A stretch of 64,000 nucleotides of DNA from Hyphomicrobiales bacterium (lineage in GTDB: Bacteria > Pseudomonadota > Alphaproteobacteria > Rhizobiales > Beijerinckiaceae): positions 4,673,001 through 4,737,000 of the forward strand of contig CAKNFJ010000001.1 of NCBI GenBank assembly GCA_930633495.1, read 5' to 3'. Below the pieces are notes generated by a model, which made no database searches, was not told the DNA's origin, and saw nothing but the letters and a program-made list of their open reading frames with translations. Position numbers and translations under genes: made by a program. Positions 19,383-28,149 of this stretch are shown here, in pieces. Within the stretch, counting starts at the first letter, position 1. The number at the start of each line of letters is the position of its first letter.

Positions 19383-19423
19383 GTGCATTGCAGCGTCCCC
19401 TTGACATTTATGTTGCAATGCAC
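19383..19423. promoter_or_regulatory. Paired TGCATTGCA-type operator sites before the phasin gene
   Basis: GTGCATTGCA at 19383-19392 and its exact reverse complement TGCAATGCAC at 19414-19423 form a perfect 10-bp inverted repeat, centres 31 bp apart (three helical turns). Each arm is itself nearly palindromic. TGC-rich sites of this kind are known targets of the PHB regulator PhaR in alphaproteobacteria; that assignment is inferred. Confidence 0.6.
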
Positions 19424-19429
19424 AATATG
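19401..19429 (+). promoter_or_regulatory. Probable promoter of the phasin gene
   Basis: A perfect -35 hexamer TTGACA (19401-19406) lies between the two operator arms; the -10 region is poorer (around CAATATG, 19422-19429). Transcription would start about 100 bases before the phasin ATG. Confidence 0.5.
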
Positions 19430-19535
19430 CGGTCAGTCCCCGGTGGTGATCTCTTCATACGACCTTGGGGCGACACGTCGAGCCGATTTGGCTCATTCAC
19501 CTGAGGTGGCACCGAAGAGTGCCAGGAGACGACCC

Positions 19536-19883
19536 ATGAACCAGCAGTTCGAGACCATCCAGAAGGCTTCCAAAGAGAACGTCGACGCCGCCCTGAAGGC
19601 TTTCGGCGTTACCTCCAAGAGCGTGCAGGCGATCGCCGTCGAGGCGACCGACTACGCCAAGAAGTCCTTCGAGGCTGGCACCGCCACGCTCGAGAAGCTC
19701 GCCGGCGTGAAGACCTTCGACAAGGCCCTGGAGATCCAGGCCGACTACATCAAGACCTCGTTCGAGGGCGCCGTCGCCCAGCTCACCAAGATGGGCGAGC
19801 TCTACACCGCTCTCGCCAAGGACGCCTACAAGCCGTTCGAGGGCATCGTTTCCAAGGTCGTCCCGGCCGCCCCGAAGGCGTGA
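19536..19883 (+). CDS. Phasin (polyhydroxyalkanoate granule-associated protein)
   Basis: A 115-residue helical protein of the phasin family, which coats PHB granules and limits their size. The sequence is an amphipathic Ala/Lys-rich helix bundle: QQFETIQKASKENVDAALK, then VEATDYAKKSFEAGTATLEKLAG and QADYIKTSFEGAVAQLTKMGELY (cited by landmarks FETIQKAS, DYAKKSFE and DYIKTSFE). AGGAGA lies eight bases before ATG 19536. A strong terminator follows, so it is a single-gene unit with its own promoter and operator-like sites. PHB synthase genes are not in the window. Confidence 0.9.
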   Translation: MNQQFETIQKASKENVDAALKAFGVTSKSVQAIAVEATDYAKKSFEAGTATLEKLAGVKTFDKALEIQADYIKTSFEGAVAQLTKMGELYTALAKDAYKPFEGIVSKVVPAAPKA

Positions 19884-19937
19884 TCCGGCGGGCCGCTGCG
19901 AGGCGGCCCAAGCCTTGAGTGAGTTCAGTTGCGTATG

Positions 19938-19970
19938 AAACCCCGGCCTGCAAGGCCGGGGTTTCTCTTT
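19938..19970 (+). terminator. Rho-independent terminator of the phasin gene
   Basis: A 9-bp perfect GC stem (CCCCGGCCT / AGGCCGGGG) with a 3-base loop, extended by three A:T pairs, followed by TTTCTCTTT. Confidence 0.9.
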
Positions 19971-19988
19971 GGAATTGGGGGAAGTGGC

Positions 19989-20028
19989 GCGGGGAACCCC
20001 TCTCCCATCCGGGAGAGGGGTTCCCCGC
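19989..20028. repeat. Perfect 18-bp inverted repeat, GGGAACCCCTCTCC family
   Basis: The arms GCGGGGAACCCCTCTCCC and GGGAGAGGGGTTCCCCGC flank a 4-base loop. Similar GAGAGGGGTTCCCCG blocks recur at 50730-50750. The rest of the 404-bp gap between the phasin and UxaA genes shows no gene. Confidence 0.8.
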
Positions 20029-20287
20029 CTACTTTGCATCGATGGCGTCTCTTTCCTGCAAACGTGCCATCCTTCCGGCGTCTCGATCATCTCCACCGGT
20101 GCCGCGTACCAGCCGCCTTCGAATTCGGCAGGCGGCTGTCCCGAGGCCAGGCCGCCTGCCTCTCGCATCCGTTCTGTTGCGGCGCATGGCGGCTTCCTCT
20201 TTTGAACCGATTGAAAACGCCGCCGGTTGGGCGCATCTCTAGGGGGAACGCGCCGCCGTCGCGGTGTTTGAGGTTCCGGTTTCCGCC

Positions 20288-21817
20288 ATGCTCGACAAAT
20301 CCGCGCCGCCCCGCACGCTCAAGCTCAACGCCGCCGACAATGTCGTCGTCGCGGTCGATCCCGTCGATCTCGGTGTGAAGGCTGCGGGCGTCGAGGCGCT
20401 CAAACGCATCCCGCGCGGGCACAAGATGGCGATCGCGCCGATCGCCAAGGACCAGCCGATTCGCAAGTTCGGCCAGATCATCGGCTTCGCCACGGTCGAT
20501 ATTCCCCCGGGCGAATGGGTGCACGAGCACAATACCGGCTTTCATGCCTTCGATCGCGACTACGCCTTCAGTGCCGAGGCCAAGCCGGAATTCATCCTGC
20601 CGGTCGAGCAGCAGGCGACGTTCGAGGGCTTCCGCCGTGCCAACGGCAAGGCGGGCACGCGCAACTATGTCGGCATCCTGACCTCGGTGAACTGCTCGGC
20701 CTCGGCCGCGCGCTTCATGGCCGAGGAGGTGAAGCGCTCCGGGCTGCTCGACGATTATCCGAATGTCGATGGCGTGATCGCGCTCACCCACGGCACGGGC
20801 TGCGGCATCGACTACAACGGCGAGAGCTTCGAGGTGCTGAAGCGCACCACCTGGGGCTATGCCTGCAATCCGAACATGGCGGCGGTGCTCGTCGTCGGCC
20901 TCGGTTGCGAGGGCTTCCAGATCAGCCGCATGAAGGAGGCCTACGGAATCAGCGAAAGCGACGTCTTCCGGACGCTGACGATCCAGGAGACGGGCGGGAC
21001 CAAGAAGGCGGTCGCCGCTGGCATCGACGCGCTCAAGACCATGCTGCCGATCGCCAACCGGGCGGTGCGCGAGACGGTGCCGGCCTCCGAACTGATGCTG
21101 GCGCTGCAATGCGGCGGCTCGGATGGCTATTCCGGCATCACCGCCAACCCGGCGCTGGGGGCCGCCGTCGATATCCTCGTCGAGCATGGCGGCACGGCGA
21201 TCCTCTCCGAGACGCCCGAGATCTACGGCGCCGAGCATCTGCTGACGCGCCGCGCCGCGACGCGGGAGGTCGGCGAGAAGCTCGTCGGCATCATCAAATG
21301 GTGGGAGGACTACACCGAGCGCGCCCGGATGAGCATGAACAACAACCCCTCGCCGGGGAACAAGGCGGGCGGGCTCACCACCATCCTGGAGAAGTCGCTG
21401 GGCGCGGCGGCGAAGGGTGGCACCAAGACGCTCTCGGCGGTCTATCATTATGCCGAGCCGGTGAAGGACAAGGGCTTCGTCTATATGGACACGCCCGGCT
21501 ACGATCCCGTCGCGGCGACGGGGCAGGTGGCGGGCGGTGCCAATATCCTGGCCTTCACGACGGGCCGCGGCTCGGCCTATGGCTGCAAGCCGACGCCCTC
21601 GATGAAGCTCGCCACCAACACGCCGATCTACGAAAAGATGATCGACGACATGGATATCAATTGCGGCGATGTGCTCGACGGCGTCTCGCTGGAGCAGAAG
21701 GGCCGCGAGATCTTCGAGAAGCTGCTCAAGGTCGCTTCGGGCGAGAAGACCAAATCGGAGCAGCTCGGCTATGGCGATGCCGAGTTCGTGCCCTGGCAAA
21801 TCGGCGCGACGATGTAA
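20288..21817 (+). CDS. UxaA-family altronate/galactarate dehydratase
   Basis: A 509-residue hydro-lyase of the UxaA/GarD family, which dehydrates sugar acids such as altronate. It has the N-terminal SAF domain (about residues 10-95; IPRGHKMAIAPI, GEWVHEHNTGF) and the large C-terminal catalytic domain (GYKRANGKAGTRN-like block here FRRANGKAGTRNYVGIL; THGTGCGID; LQCGGSDGYSGITANPALG). So both halves found as separate chains in some species are fused. The substrate is not certain: altronate, galactarate or a related acid. No other hexuronate gene is adjacent, so it stands alone. Confidence 0.86.
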   Translation: MLDKSAPPRTLKLNAADNVVVAVDPVDLGVKAAGVEALKRIPRGHKMAIAPIAKDQPIRKFGQIIGFATVDIPPGEWVHEHNTGFHAFDRDYAFSAEAKPEFILPVEQQATFEGFRRANGKAGTRNYVGILTSVNCSASAARFMAEEVKRSGLLDDYPNVDGVIALTHGTGCGIDYNGESFEVLKRTTWGYACNPNMAAVLVVGLGCEGFQISRMKEAYGISESDVFRTLTIQETGGTKKAVAAGIDALKTMLPIANRAVRETVPASELMLALQCGGSDGYSGITANPALGAAVDILVEHGGTAILSETPEIYGAEHLLTRRAATREVGEKLVGIIKWWEDYTERARMSMNNNPSPGNKAGGLTTILEKSLGAAAKGGTKTLSAVYHYAEPVKDKGFVYMDTPGYDPVAATGQVAGGANILAFTTGRGSAYGCKPTPSMKLATNTPIYEKMIDDMDINCGDVLDGVSLEQKGREIFEKLLKVASGEKTKSEQLGYGDAEFVPWQIGATM

Positions 21818-21910
21818 AAATCCCTGTAATACCAACGCGTTGCAGGGTATCCGAAGCGCAATGTTCAATGGCGGATCGACGCGATGATGTGAGGGGCTTG
21901 CAGGGCGCGC

Positions 21911-22884
21911 TCAGCCCTGCAGCAGCCTGACGCGCGTGCCCCAGGGATCGAGGCTTTCGAAGCCGCCGGACAGTGGCGTCGTCTCGATGCCGGCGGCGGC
22001 GAGCCGCTCGGCCTGAGAGGTCAGGAGTTCCGGCTTGCCCGTCATCAGCGAGAACCAGGCGAGGCCGGTGCTGCCGTCGTCGCGCCGCCCGGCGCCGGCG
22101 CTGTTCCAGGTGTTCAGCGCCAGATGGTGATGGTAGCCGCCCGATGAGAGGAAACTCGCCGTGTCGCGCCGGCTCGTCGACGCCAGGCCCAGCAGATCGC
22201 CATAGAAGCGATCGCCCGCATCGACATCGCCGACACGCAGATGGACATGCCCGATGCGCAGCCCGTCCGGTGCCCGGGCATAGTCGCCCGCGCGCGCGTC
22301 GGTCAGCGACAGGATGTCGTCGACATCGAGCCGGTGCGTGCCATCACCACGCGCCCGTTGTCCCAGCGCCAGCTTTCGGCAGGGCGGTCGGCATAGACCT
22401 CGATGCCGTTGCCCTCGGGATCGTTGAGGTAGACGGCCTCGCTGACGCTGTGATCGGCGAAGCCCGTCAGCGGGGTGCGGTTGCGTGCGACATGGACGAG
22501 CCAGCGCGCCAGGTCCCGCCGGCTCGGCATCAGGAAGGCGATATGGAAGAGCCCGGCGGCGGTCGGCGGTTCCAGCGCCGCGCCCGGTCTTGGTTCCAGC
22601 GTGAGCAGGGCGCCTTCGCCGGTGCCGAGCGTCACGGAGGCTGCCCCGCGTGCCAGCACCGTGAGCCCGATGACATCGCGGTAATAGCTGGTGACGCGCT
22701 CGATGTCGCGGACCCGGAGGGCTGCGGCGCCGACCCGAACGGGCGTCCTGCTGGCGAAGCCCGGTCCCGCTGCCGGTGCCGCGACCGGCCCACCCTCGGC
22801 CCGGGCAGCGAATGAGGCCGCAACCGCGAGGGAGGAGGCTCCGGCAAGCTGAAGCAGGGTGCGGCGGGTGAGGGCGCTGTTCAT
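21911..22884 (-). pseudogene. Tat-exported VOC/glyoxalase-family protein, frameshifted
   Basis: A two-domain vicinal-oxygen-chelate (glyoxalase/dioxygenase) protein that is broken by one base. The first 178 or so codons read in one frame: Tat signal ALTRRTLLQLAG, then LRVRDIERVTSYYRDVIGL and YLNDPEGNGIEVYADRP. After ESWRWDNGRVVM the frame hits a stop, while the next frame continues perfectly: THRLDVDDIL, then RIGHVHLRVGDVDAGDRFYGDLLGL, GGYHHHLALNTW and DPWGTRVRLLQG, ending at 21911. One missing C in the plus strand at about 22340 explains it. It may be a real pseudogene or a sequencing error; the good codon use after the break suggests a recent event. Confidence 0.85.
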
Positions 22885-23123
22885 CGCTCGGAATGCTTGG
22901 GCAGTGGTGTGGACGATGCTCGCTTCATGGCCAGAAATCCCGCCCGGTGCATCTCACAAGCGCGTGGGCGGACGTCCCGTGCCCGGCATTTCAGGCAGAT
23001 CTTTGCGCAGGAAAATGCTGCAATTCCTCTCGGTCCCTTGAACCGGGTCGATCCCGATGGCGACCAAGCACCGGGCCGGCGGCGCCAAGGCGGCCGGCTC
23101 CTTCGTCATCGGTTGGGGACATC

Positions 23124-23516
23124 ATGAAGACCGTGTTTCTCGTCACGATCCCGCGCATCCTGCTCGGGTTGCTTTTCCTCGTCAGCGCCATCGACGGTTT
23201 CTGGTGGCTGGCGACCGGCACCAATCTCATCCACCCGCCGACCAGCGAGCGCGGGCTCGCCTTCGAGGCGGCGCTTCAGAATTCAGGCTTCATCTGGCCG
23301 ATGGTCAAGGCCGTGAATCTGATCGGCAGCTTGAGCCTGCTGCTCAATCTGGCTCCGGCTTTCGGTCTCGCGCTGCTGGCGCCGATCATGACCGTGATCC
23401 TGTTCTTCCACCTCGTGCTGAACCCGCAGGGCATTCCCGTCGCGCTGATCATGGTCGCGTTGGGGCTGTCGCTGGTCTTCGCCTATCGCGACCGCTACCG
23501 GGCGCTGTTCGGGTAG
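23124..23516 (+). CDS. Small DoxX-like four-helix membrane protein
   Basis: A 130-residue inner-membrane protein with about four hydrophobic helices (IPRILLGLLFLVSAIDGF; then around residues 58-76, 78-95 and 100-118). The arrangement and the initial RILLGLLFL...GF block resemble DoxX/DoxD-like proteins. The biochemical role is not known. The start at 23124 is the ATG that gives the short charged N-terminus before helix 1. Gaps of 239 and 70 bases on either side hold no other gene that I can support. Confidence 0.68.
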   Translation: MKTVFLVTIPRILLGLLFLVSAIDGFWWLATGTNLIHPPTSERGLAFEAALQNSGFIWPMVKAVNLIGSLSLLLNLAPAFGLALLAPIMTVILFFHLVLNPQGIPVALIMVALGLSLVFAYRDRYRALFG

Positions 23517-23586
23517 GGCTTCGCTTCCAGCGGAGGTGCGGCCGGCTCTCACGTCATGGTCGGGGCCGGCCTCGACCATTCCCCTT

Positions 23587-24771
23587 TCAAAGCGAAAAGC
23601 CCGTCAGCCTTTCGCCGAGCAGGCCGATCCGCTCGGCGGCGACATTGGCGATGGCGATGCGCAGATGGTTCTCCTGGCCGGGGCCGAAATACGGGCCTGG
23701 CAGGGCGAGCACGCCGCGTTCCTCGACCAGCCGGCGCACGACATCCGCGGCGCGCGTGCCCTCGAAGGGATGGGCGACATAGGCGAAATAGGCGCCGGCC
23801 GAGAGCACGCGCCAGCCGTTCAACGGCGCCATCGCCTGTCGGAACAGGGCGGCGCGATCATTGATCTCGGCGCGGTTGCGCTCGCGCCAATCGCGGATGC
23901 CGTCGATGCCCCAGGTCACGGCCGTCTGTCCGGCGCGGACGGGGCTGATCTGGACGCAGTCGAGCACCTTGCCGATCTGAGCGATCACGGGCTCGCCGGC
24001 TGTGATCGCGCCGAGCCGCCAGCCGGGAACCGCATAGGCCTTGGAGAAACTGTAGAGGCCGATCACGGAATCCTGCCAGCCGCTTGGGGCGAAGACCTCA
24101 TGCGGTTTCGCAGCCGCCGCGGGCAGGAAGTCGCGATAGGTCTCGTCGAGCACGAGCCAGATGCCGCGCCGGGCGCAGAGGGCGGCGAAGGCCGCGATGG
24201 TCTCCGGCGGATAGACCGCGCCGGTCGGGTTGTTGGGCGTCACCAGCACGATCGCGCGGGTGCGGCTGTCGATCAGCGCTTCGGCGGTCGCTATGTCCGG
24301 CACGAAGCCGGCCTCGGGCGCGCAGGGCAGCGGGCGTGCCTCGACGCCGAGCATGGTCAGCGTCATCTCGTGATTGAAGTACCAGGGCGTTGGCAGCAGC
24401 ACGTTGTCACCGGCCCGGGCGAGCGCCATCATCGTGACCACATAGGCCTGATTGCAGCCCGAGGTGACGGCGACCTCGCCGGGCGTGAAGGCCGCGCCGT
24501 AGATCCGCGAGATTTCCGCCGCATAGGCCTCGCGCAGGGTGGCGTCGCCGGTGATGCCGCCATAGCGCGTGGCGGCTGGATCGCCGGCCGCCTCGGCGAG
24601 CTTGTCAAGGAGCGTCCGGGGAGGCGGCGCACCGGGCACCGCTTGCGACAGATCGATCAGCGGGCCGAAGCGCCCGTCATAGGATCGTGCCCAGCCCTGT
24701 GCCTCGGGGATCGGCGGCGTGCCGGTGTCGATGAGGTCGGGATTGAGCGGGGCGTGCGCGGTCGTCGGCAT
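23587..24771 (-). CDS. Class I/II pyridoxal-phosphate aminotransferase
   Basis: A 394-residue fold-type I aminotransferase. Landmarks are LIDLSQAVPGAPPP near the N-terminus, GCNQAYVVTMMAL, VTPNNPTGAVYPPE, LDETYRDF (the Asp and Tyr that hold the cofactor) and SFSKAYAVPGWRLGA with the PLP-binding lysine. C-terminal PGPYFGPGQENHLRIAIAN holds the substrate-carboxylate Arg. The substrate cannot be deduced from sequence alone. I start at the Met before PTTAHAPL; the frame is open for 43 codons upstream. It is divergent from the sirtuin gene. Confidence 0.88.
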   Translation of the reverse strand: MPTTAHAPLNPDLIDTGTPPIPEAQGWARSYDGRFGPLIDLSQAVPGAPPPRTLLDKLAEAAGDPAATRYGGITGDATLREAYAAEISRIYGAAFTPGEVAVTSGCNQAYVVTMMALARAGDNVLLPTPWYFNHEMTLTMLGVEARPLPCAPEAGFVPDIATAEALIDSRTRAIVLVTPNNPTGAVYPPETIAAFAALCARRGIWLVLDETYRDFLPAAAAKPHEVFAPSGWQDSVIGLYSFSKAYAVPGWRLGAITAGEPVIAQIGKVLDCVQISPVRAGQTAVTWGIDGIRDWRERNRAEINDRAALFRQAMAPLNGWRVLSAGAYFAYVAHPFEGTRAADVVRRLVEERGVLALPGPYFGPGQENHLRIAIANVAAERIGLLGERLTGFSL

Positions 24772-24875
24772 GATCCGACTGGTTTGGGGTTTGGCCCGCG
24801 TTCCGTCAATCGCCTTGGAAGCGTCGCAAGCTCGGTTCATATCTGGAAAGCTTCCATCAACCGGGCGGGACGGCC

Positions 24876-25631
24876 ATGCAGGACGAAACCGAGGACGCAA
24901 TCGCCGAGCTCCACGCCATGCTCGACCGGGCGGACGCCATTCTCAGCTTCACCGGCGCGGGGATCTCGACGGAATCGGGCGTGCCGGATTTTCGCACGCC
25001 CGGCTCGCCCTGGATGGTCAACAAGCCGATCCCGTTCGAGGCCTTCGTGCAGAGCCGCGAGGCGAGGATCGAGGCGTGGCGCCGCAAGTTCATCATGGAC
25101 GACCACTATCGCGACGCACGGCCGAATGTCGGTCACCGGGCGCTGGCGCGACTCGTCGCGGATGGGCGCTCGCCGGCCATCGTGACGCAGAATATCGACG
25201 GGCTGCACCAGGCCTCCGGCGTGCCGGCGGGGCAGGTGGTCGAACTGCACGGCAACGGCACCTACGCGACCTGCCTGACCTGCGGCTGGCGACATGAACT
25301 CGCCGCGATCCGCCCGGCCTTCGAGGCGACGGGCGAGCCGCCAAGTTGCATCATGTGCGCCGGGCCGGTGAAATCCGCGACGATCTCCTTCGGTCAGGCG
25401 ATGCCGCAGGAGGCGATGACGCGGGCGCAGGCGCTGGCGCTGGAATGCGACCTCTTCCTGGTAGTCGGCTCGTCGCTGGTCGTCTATCCGGCGGCGGCGC
25501 TGCCGGTGATCGCGAAGCGGCAGGGCGCGAAGCTCGTCATCCTCAATCGCGAGCCGACCGACCTCGATCCGATCGCCGATCTGGTCATCCGCGCCGAGAG
25601 CGGCACGGCGTTGGCGCCGCTCCTGGCCTGA
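24876..25631 (+). CDS. Sir2-family NAD-dependent protein deacylase
   Basis: A 251-residue sirtuin that uses NAD to remove acyl groups from protein lysines. Motifs are FTGAGISTESGVPDFR (25-40), TQNIDGLH (104-111), the catalytic His125 in ELHGN, and zinc ligands Cys133, Cys136, Cys158 and Cys161 in CLTC and CIMC. SFGQAMP and VVGSSLVVYPAAALP complete the NAD site. I cannot see the Tyr-x-x-Arg signature of desuccinylases (class III) with confidence, so deacetylase activity is the default guess. It may target the acyl-CoA metabolic enzymes common in this genome. Confidence 0.92.
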   Translation: MQDETEDAIAELHAMLDRADAILSFTGAGISTESGVPDFRTPGSPWMVNKPIPFEAFVQSREARIEAWRRKFIMDDHYRDARPNVGHRALARLVADGRSPAIVTQNIDGLHQASGVPAGQVVELHGNGTYATCLTCGWRHELAAIRPAFEATGEPPSCIMCAGPVKSATISFGQAMPQEAMTRAQALALECDLFLVVGSSLVVYPAAALPVIAKRQGAKLVILNREPTDLDPIADLVIRAESGTALAPLLA

Positions 25632-25832
25632 GCTCGACCACCGGCTCGCGAAGGCGGTTGCCGGACCTTGCTTGCTGCTCCGGTGTGGTTTGTGGCTTGC
25701 CAATGCAGACCATCGGGACAAGATTTGAAGATGCCGTTGGTGTGGACGACGGTTTCGAGGCTGTATCCCCCCTTGGAAGCAGTGGTATCGTGGTGTCACG
25801 AATCAAGTGTTGTGCGTGGGGGTGAGCGGCAC

Positions 25833-26447
25833 ATGTCCGACGAATTCGGCGAGAGCGGGCGGCCACCGGTGGGTCCCATCCAATCGCTCAATCGTGTCGT
25901 ACGGCTCGATGGGCCGGGCAGCCATGCGGCGGAAGTTCCCGTCGAGATCGCCGGCTACGTCAAATGGTTCGATGTCTCCAAGGGTTACGGCTTCGTCGTT
26001 CCGGAAACGGGCGGGACCGATATCCTTCTCCACGTCACCATCCTGAAGCGCGATGGATTCAACACGATAGCGGAAGGTGCTCGCATCGTGCTCGAAGCCA
26101 TCGACAAGGCCCGCGGCCGTCAGGCGGTGCGGGTGCTGTCGATCGATACCTCCGCCGGCCGCCACCCCTCGGAAATGCCGATGGCCCGTACCAATGTCGC
26201 GGTGACGCCGACGAGCGGGCTGGAGCGCATGGTGGTGAAGTGGTTCAACCGCCTGCGCGGCTTCGGCTTCGTCTCCAAGGGCGAAGGCGCGCCCGATATC
26301 TTCGTGCACATGGAAACGCTGCGTCGCTACGGCCTGGTCGAGTTGATCCCAGGGCAGACGGTGCTGGTGCGCTACGGGCCCGGCCCGAAGGGTCTGATGG
26401 CGGCCGAGGTGCGGCTCGAACAGGGCGGCGGCGCCATCTCGCATTGA
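25833..26447 (+). CDS. Cold-shock protein with two CSD domains
   Basis: A 204-residue protein with two cold-shock (OB-fold) domains. Domain 1 is at about residues 44-108: [15 protein letters not shown] (RNP1) and DILLHVTIL (RNP2). Domain 2 is at about 130-198: [15 protein letters not shown] and DIFVHMETL. They are joined by a variable linker. Two-domain CspA relatives bind single-stranded RNA or DNA. The start at 25833 is preceded by GGGGTGAG. A hairpin with a T-run follows at 26518. The gene stands alone between the sirtuin and the HD-GYP gene. Confidence 0.9.
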   Translation: MSDEFGESGRPPVGPIQSLNRVVRLDGPGSHAAEVPVEIAGYVKWFDVSKGYGFVVPETGGTDILLHVTILKRDGFNTIAEGARIVLEAIDKARGRQAVRVLSIDTSAGRHPSEMPMARTNVAVTPTSGLERMVVKWFNRLRGFGFVSKGEGAPDIFVHMETLRRYGLVELIPGQTVLVRYGPGPKGLMAAEVRLEQGGGAISH

Positions 26448-26517
26448 CGGATCGCTAAGCATATCCGGAAGGCTGTGGCTGCTCTTCCGGCGGGCTTGCA
26501 GGCTTGGCCCCTATTTG

Positions 26518-26543
26518 GCCCGAACTGCCGTTCGGGCTTTTAC
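26518..26543 (+). terminator. Terminator after the cold-shock gene
   Basis: An 8-bp stem GCCCGAAC / GTTCGGGC with loop TGCC, followed by TTTTACG. Confidence 0.82.
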
Positions 26544-26719
26544 GTTTCTTCAATCGGCGCGGTTAAGATGGGAGCTTTCCTGGAGGCTCCCTCATCATCT
26601 ATCTCGTCAGCGATCGGGATGGCCGGCGTCATTCGCTGCAACGTGCGCTTTCGCTCTGGGGCGCGTGCCGGGCTTTCGCGCCTGACGAGCCCGTCGGCGC
26701 GGAGTGTGGCGCTTGCCGG

Positions 26720-27703
26720 GTGCTGGTAGTCGATCTCGACCTGTCCAGCCGGGCCGCGATCGAGACGGCGCGGAAGGCGCTTTCGCCCTGGCGGCTCTCC
26801 GGAACGCCCTGTCTCTTTCTCCTGAAGGACATGTCGCCGCGTTGCCAGACGCAGGCGAATGCGCTTGGCGCGACGGCGATCCTGCCGGCCGATGTGCTGC
26901 GTGCCACCTTGCTGGAGAAGCTCGACGCCTTGCTCGGCCCGGCTGGCGGCGCTCCGGCCGTGCGGCAGCGTTTCGTTGCCGCTTCAGCTGCGCTGGGCGA
27001 TCTGCTCGATGCCGCGGCGAGCGGCGGGCATCTGCCGGTCTCGGCGATCGACGGCAGCGTTGACGCCCTCAACCAGGCTGCCGAAGGCGGAGATCTCGAC
27101 GCCTGGCTCGACCTCGTCTGGCGACATGACGATGCGACCTATCAGCACTGCCTGCTGGTGTCGGGGCTGGTGGCAGCCTTCGCACATCGCCTTGGCTTCG
27201 GGGAGGCCGACCGGCGGATGATAACCGGGGCGGCCGTCCTGCACGATATCGGCAAGGCGCAGATTCCGCTCGCTATCCTGCGCAAGCAGGACGTTCTGAC
27301 GCCGGAAGAGCGGAGTATCGTCCGGCATCACCCCCGGATCGGCCACGAGATGCTGGTGAGGCAAGGCGGCTTCGCGCCGATCGTCCTCGACGCGGTGCTG
27401 TCGCATCACGAATATCTGGACGGTTCAGGCTATCCCGACGGGTTGCAGGCCGACCGGATTCCAGACGCAGTGCGGATGATCACCATCTGCGACATCTACG
27501 CCGCCCTGATCGAGCGGCGTTCCTACAAGCCGCCCATGGCGCCGGAGGAGGCCTTCGCCGTGCTCGTCGGGATGGGAGGCAAGCTCGACCTCGATCTGGT
27601 GCGCGTGTTCGGCGAGGTCGTCGTGGCGGCCTCCGCTGCCCGGCTCGGCCGTCAGGGCCATGCCGCCGAACTGCCCGGTCGTCGGGCGGGGGCCGCCGCC
27701 TAG
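26720..27703 (+). CDS. HD-GYP domain protein, probable c-di-GMP phosphodiesterase
   Basis: From the GTG at 26720 the product has 327 residues: the end of a receiver-like N-terminal domain and a C-terminal HD-GYP domain. The latter shows VLHDIGK (HD), [10 protein letters not shown], and [14 protein letters not shown], the GYP-containing motif of c-di-GMP phosphodiesterases. Coding signal clearly starts earlier: in the same frame from about 26594 the sequence reads IIYLVSDRDGRRHSL, a first beta strand and helix of a receiver fold, but no ATG, GTG or TTG exists before 26720. An ATC at 26594 sits seven bases after GGAGG. The receiver domain lacks an obvious phosphoacceptor Asp pocket. Confidence 0.82.
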   Translation: MLVVDLDLSSRAAIETARKALSPWRLSGTPCLFLLKDMSPRCQTQANALGATAILPADVLRATLLEKLDALLGPAGGAPAVRQRFVAASAALGDLLDAAASGGHLPVSAIDGSVDALNQAAEGGDLDAWLDLVWRHDDATYQHCLLVSGLVAAFAHRLGFGEADRRMITGAAVLHDIGKAQIPLAILRKQDVLTPEERSIVRHHPRIGHEMLVRQGGFAPIVLDAVLSHHEYLDGSGYPDGLQADRIPDAVRMITICDIYAALIERRSYKPPMAPEEAFAVLVGMGGKLDLDLVRVFGEVVVAASAARLGRQGHAAELPGRRAGAAA

Positions 27704-28050
27704 ACGGCGAAGGAGGTTCCGCAGCCGCAGGAGCTCGTGGCGTTCGGGTTGGTGATGCGGAAGGACTGGCCGATCAGGTCGTCGACGAAGTCGATGGTGC
27801 AGCCTTCCAGCAGGTCGAGCGAGGTTTCGTCGATCAGCACGGTCGCGCCGTCGCGCTCGATGATCAGATCGTCCGGCGCCTTTTGCCGGTCGACGTCGAA
27901 GATGTACTGGAAGCCGGAGCAGCCGCCACCGGCCACGCTGACGCGCAGCATCGAGCCCGGCGGCTCCTTGGCCATCACCGAGACAATCCGTTTCGCGGCA
28001 TTCGCGGTCACTGCGATTCCGCGTGGATTGACCGCAAGATCGGTCGACAT
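27700..28050 (-). CDS. erpA: Iron-sulfur cluster insertion protein ErpA
   Basis: A 116-residue A-type carrier that hands Fe-S clusters to apo-enzymes. The three invariant cysteines are Cys44 (GGGCSGFQY), Cys108 and Cys110 (SSCGCGTSF). Length is that of ErpA/IscA. It converges with the HD-GYP gene so tightly that the two stop codons overlap within CTAG at 27700-27703. SUF or ISC genes are not in the window. Confidence 0.92.
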   Translation of the reverse strand: MSTDLAVNPRGIAVTANAAKRIVSVMAKEPPGSMLRVSVAGGGCSGFQYIFDVDRQKAPDDLIIERDGATVLIDETSLDLLEGCTIDFVDDLIGQSFRITNPNATSSCGCGTSFAV

Positions 28051-28149
28051 GATCAGGCTCCTTGGGCAGATGCTCCTTGCACCATGCTCGCCCGGAAAGG
28101 TAATGGCCCGGCAGCGCCTCTACAAGCGCAGGCGCGCGACGGGGCAGCC

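Noticed and set aside
20087..21868. 593-residue open frame antisense to the UxaA-family gene
   Set aside because: The sense frame has the full SAF and catalytic domains; the antisense one has no motif.
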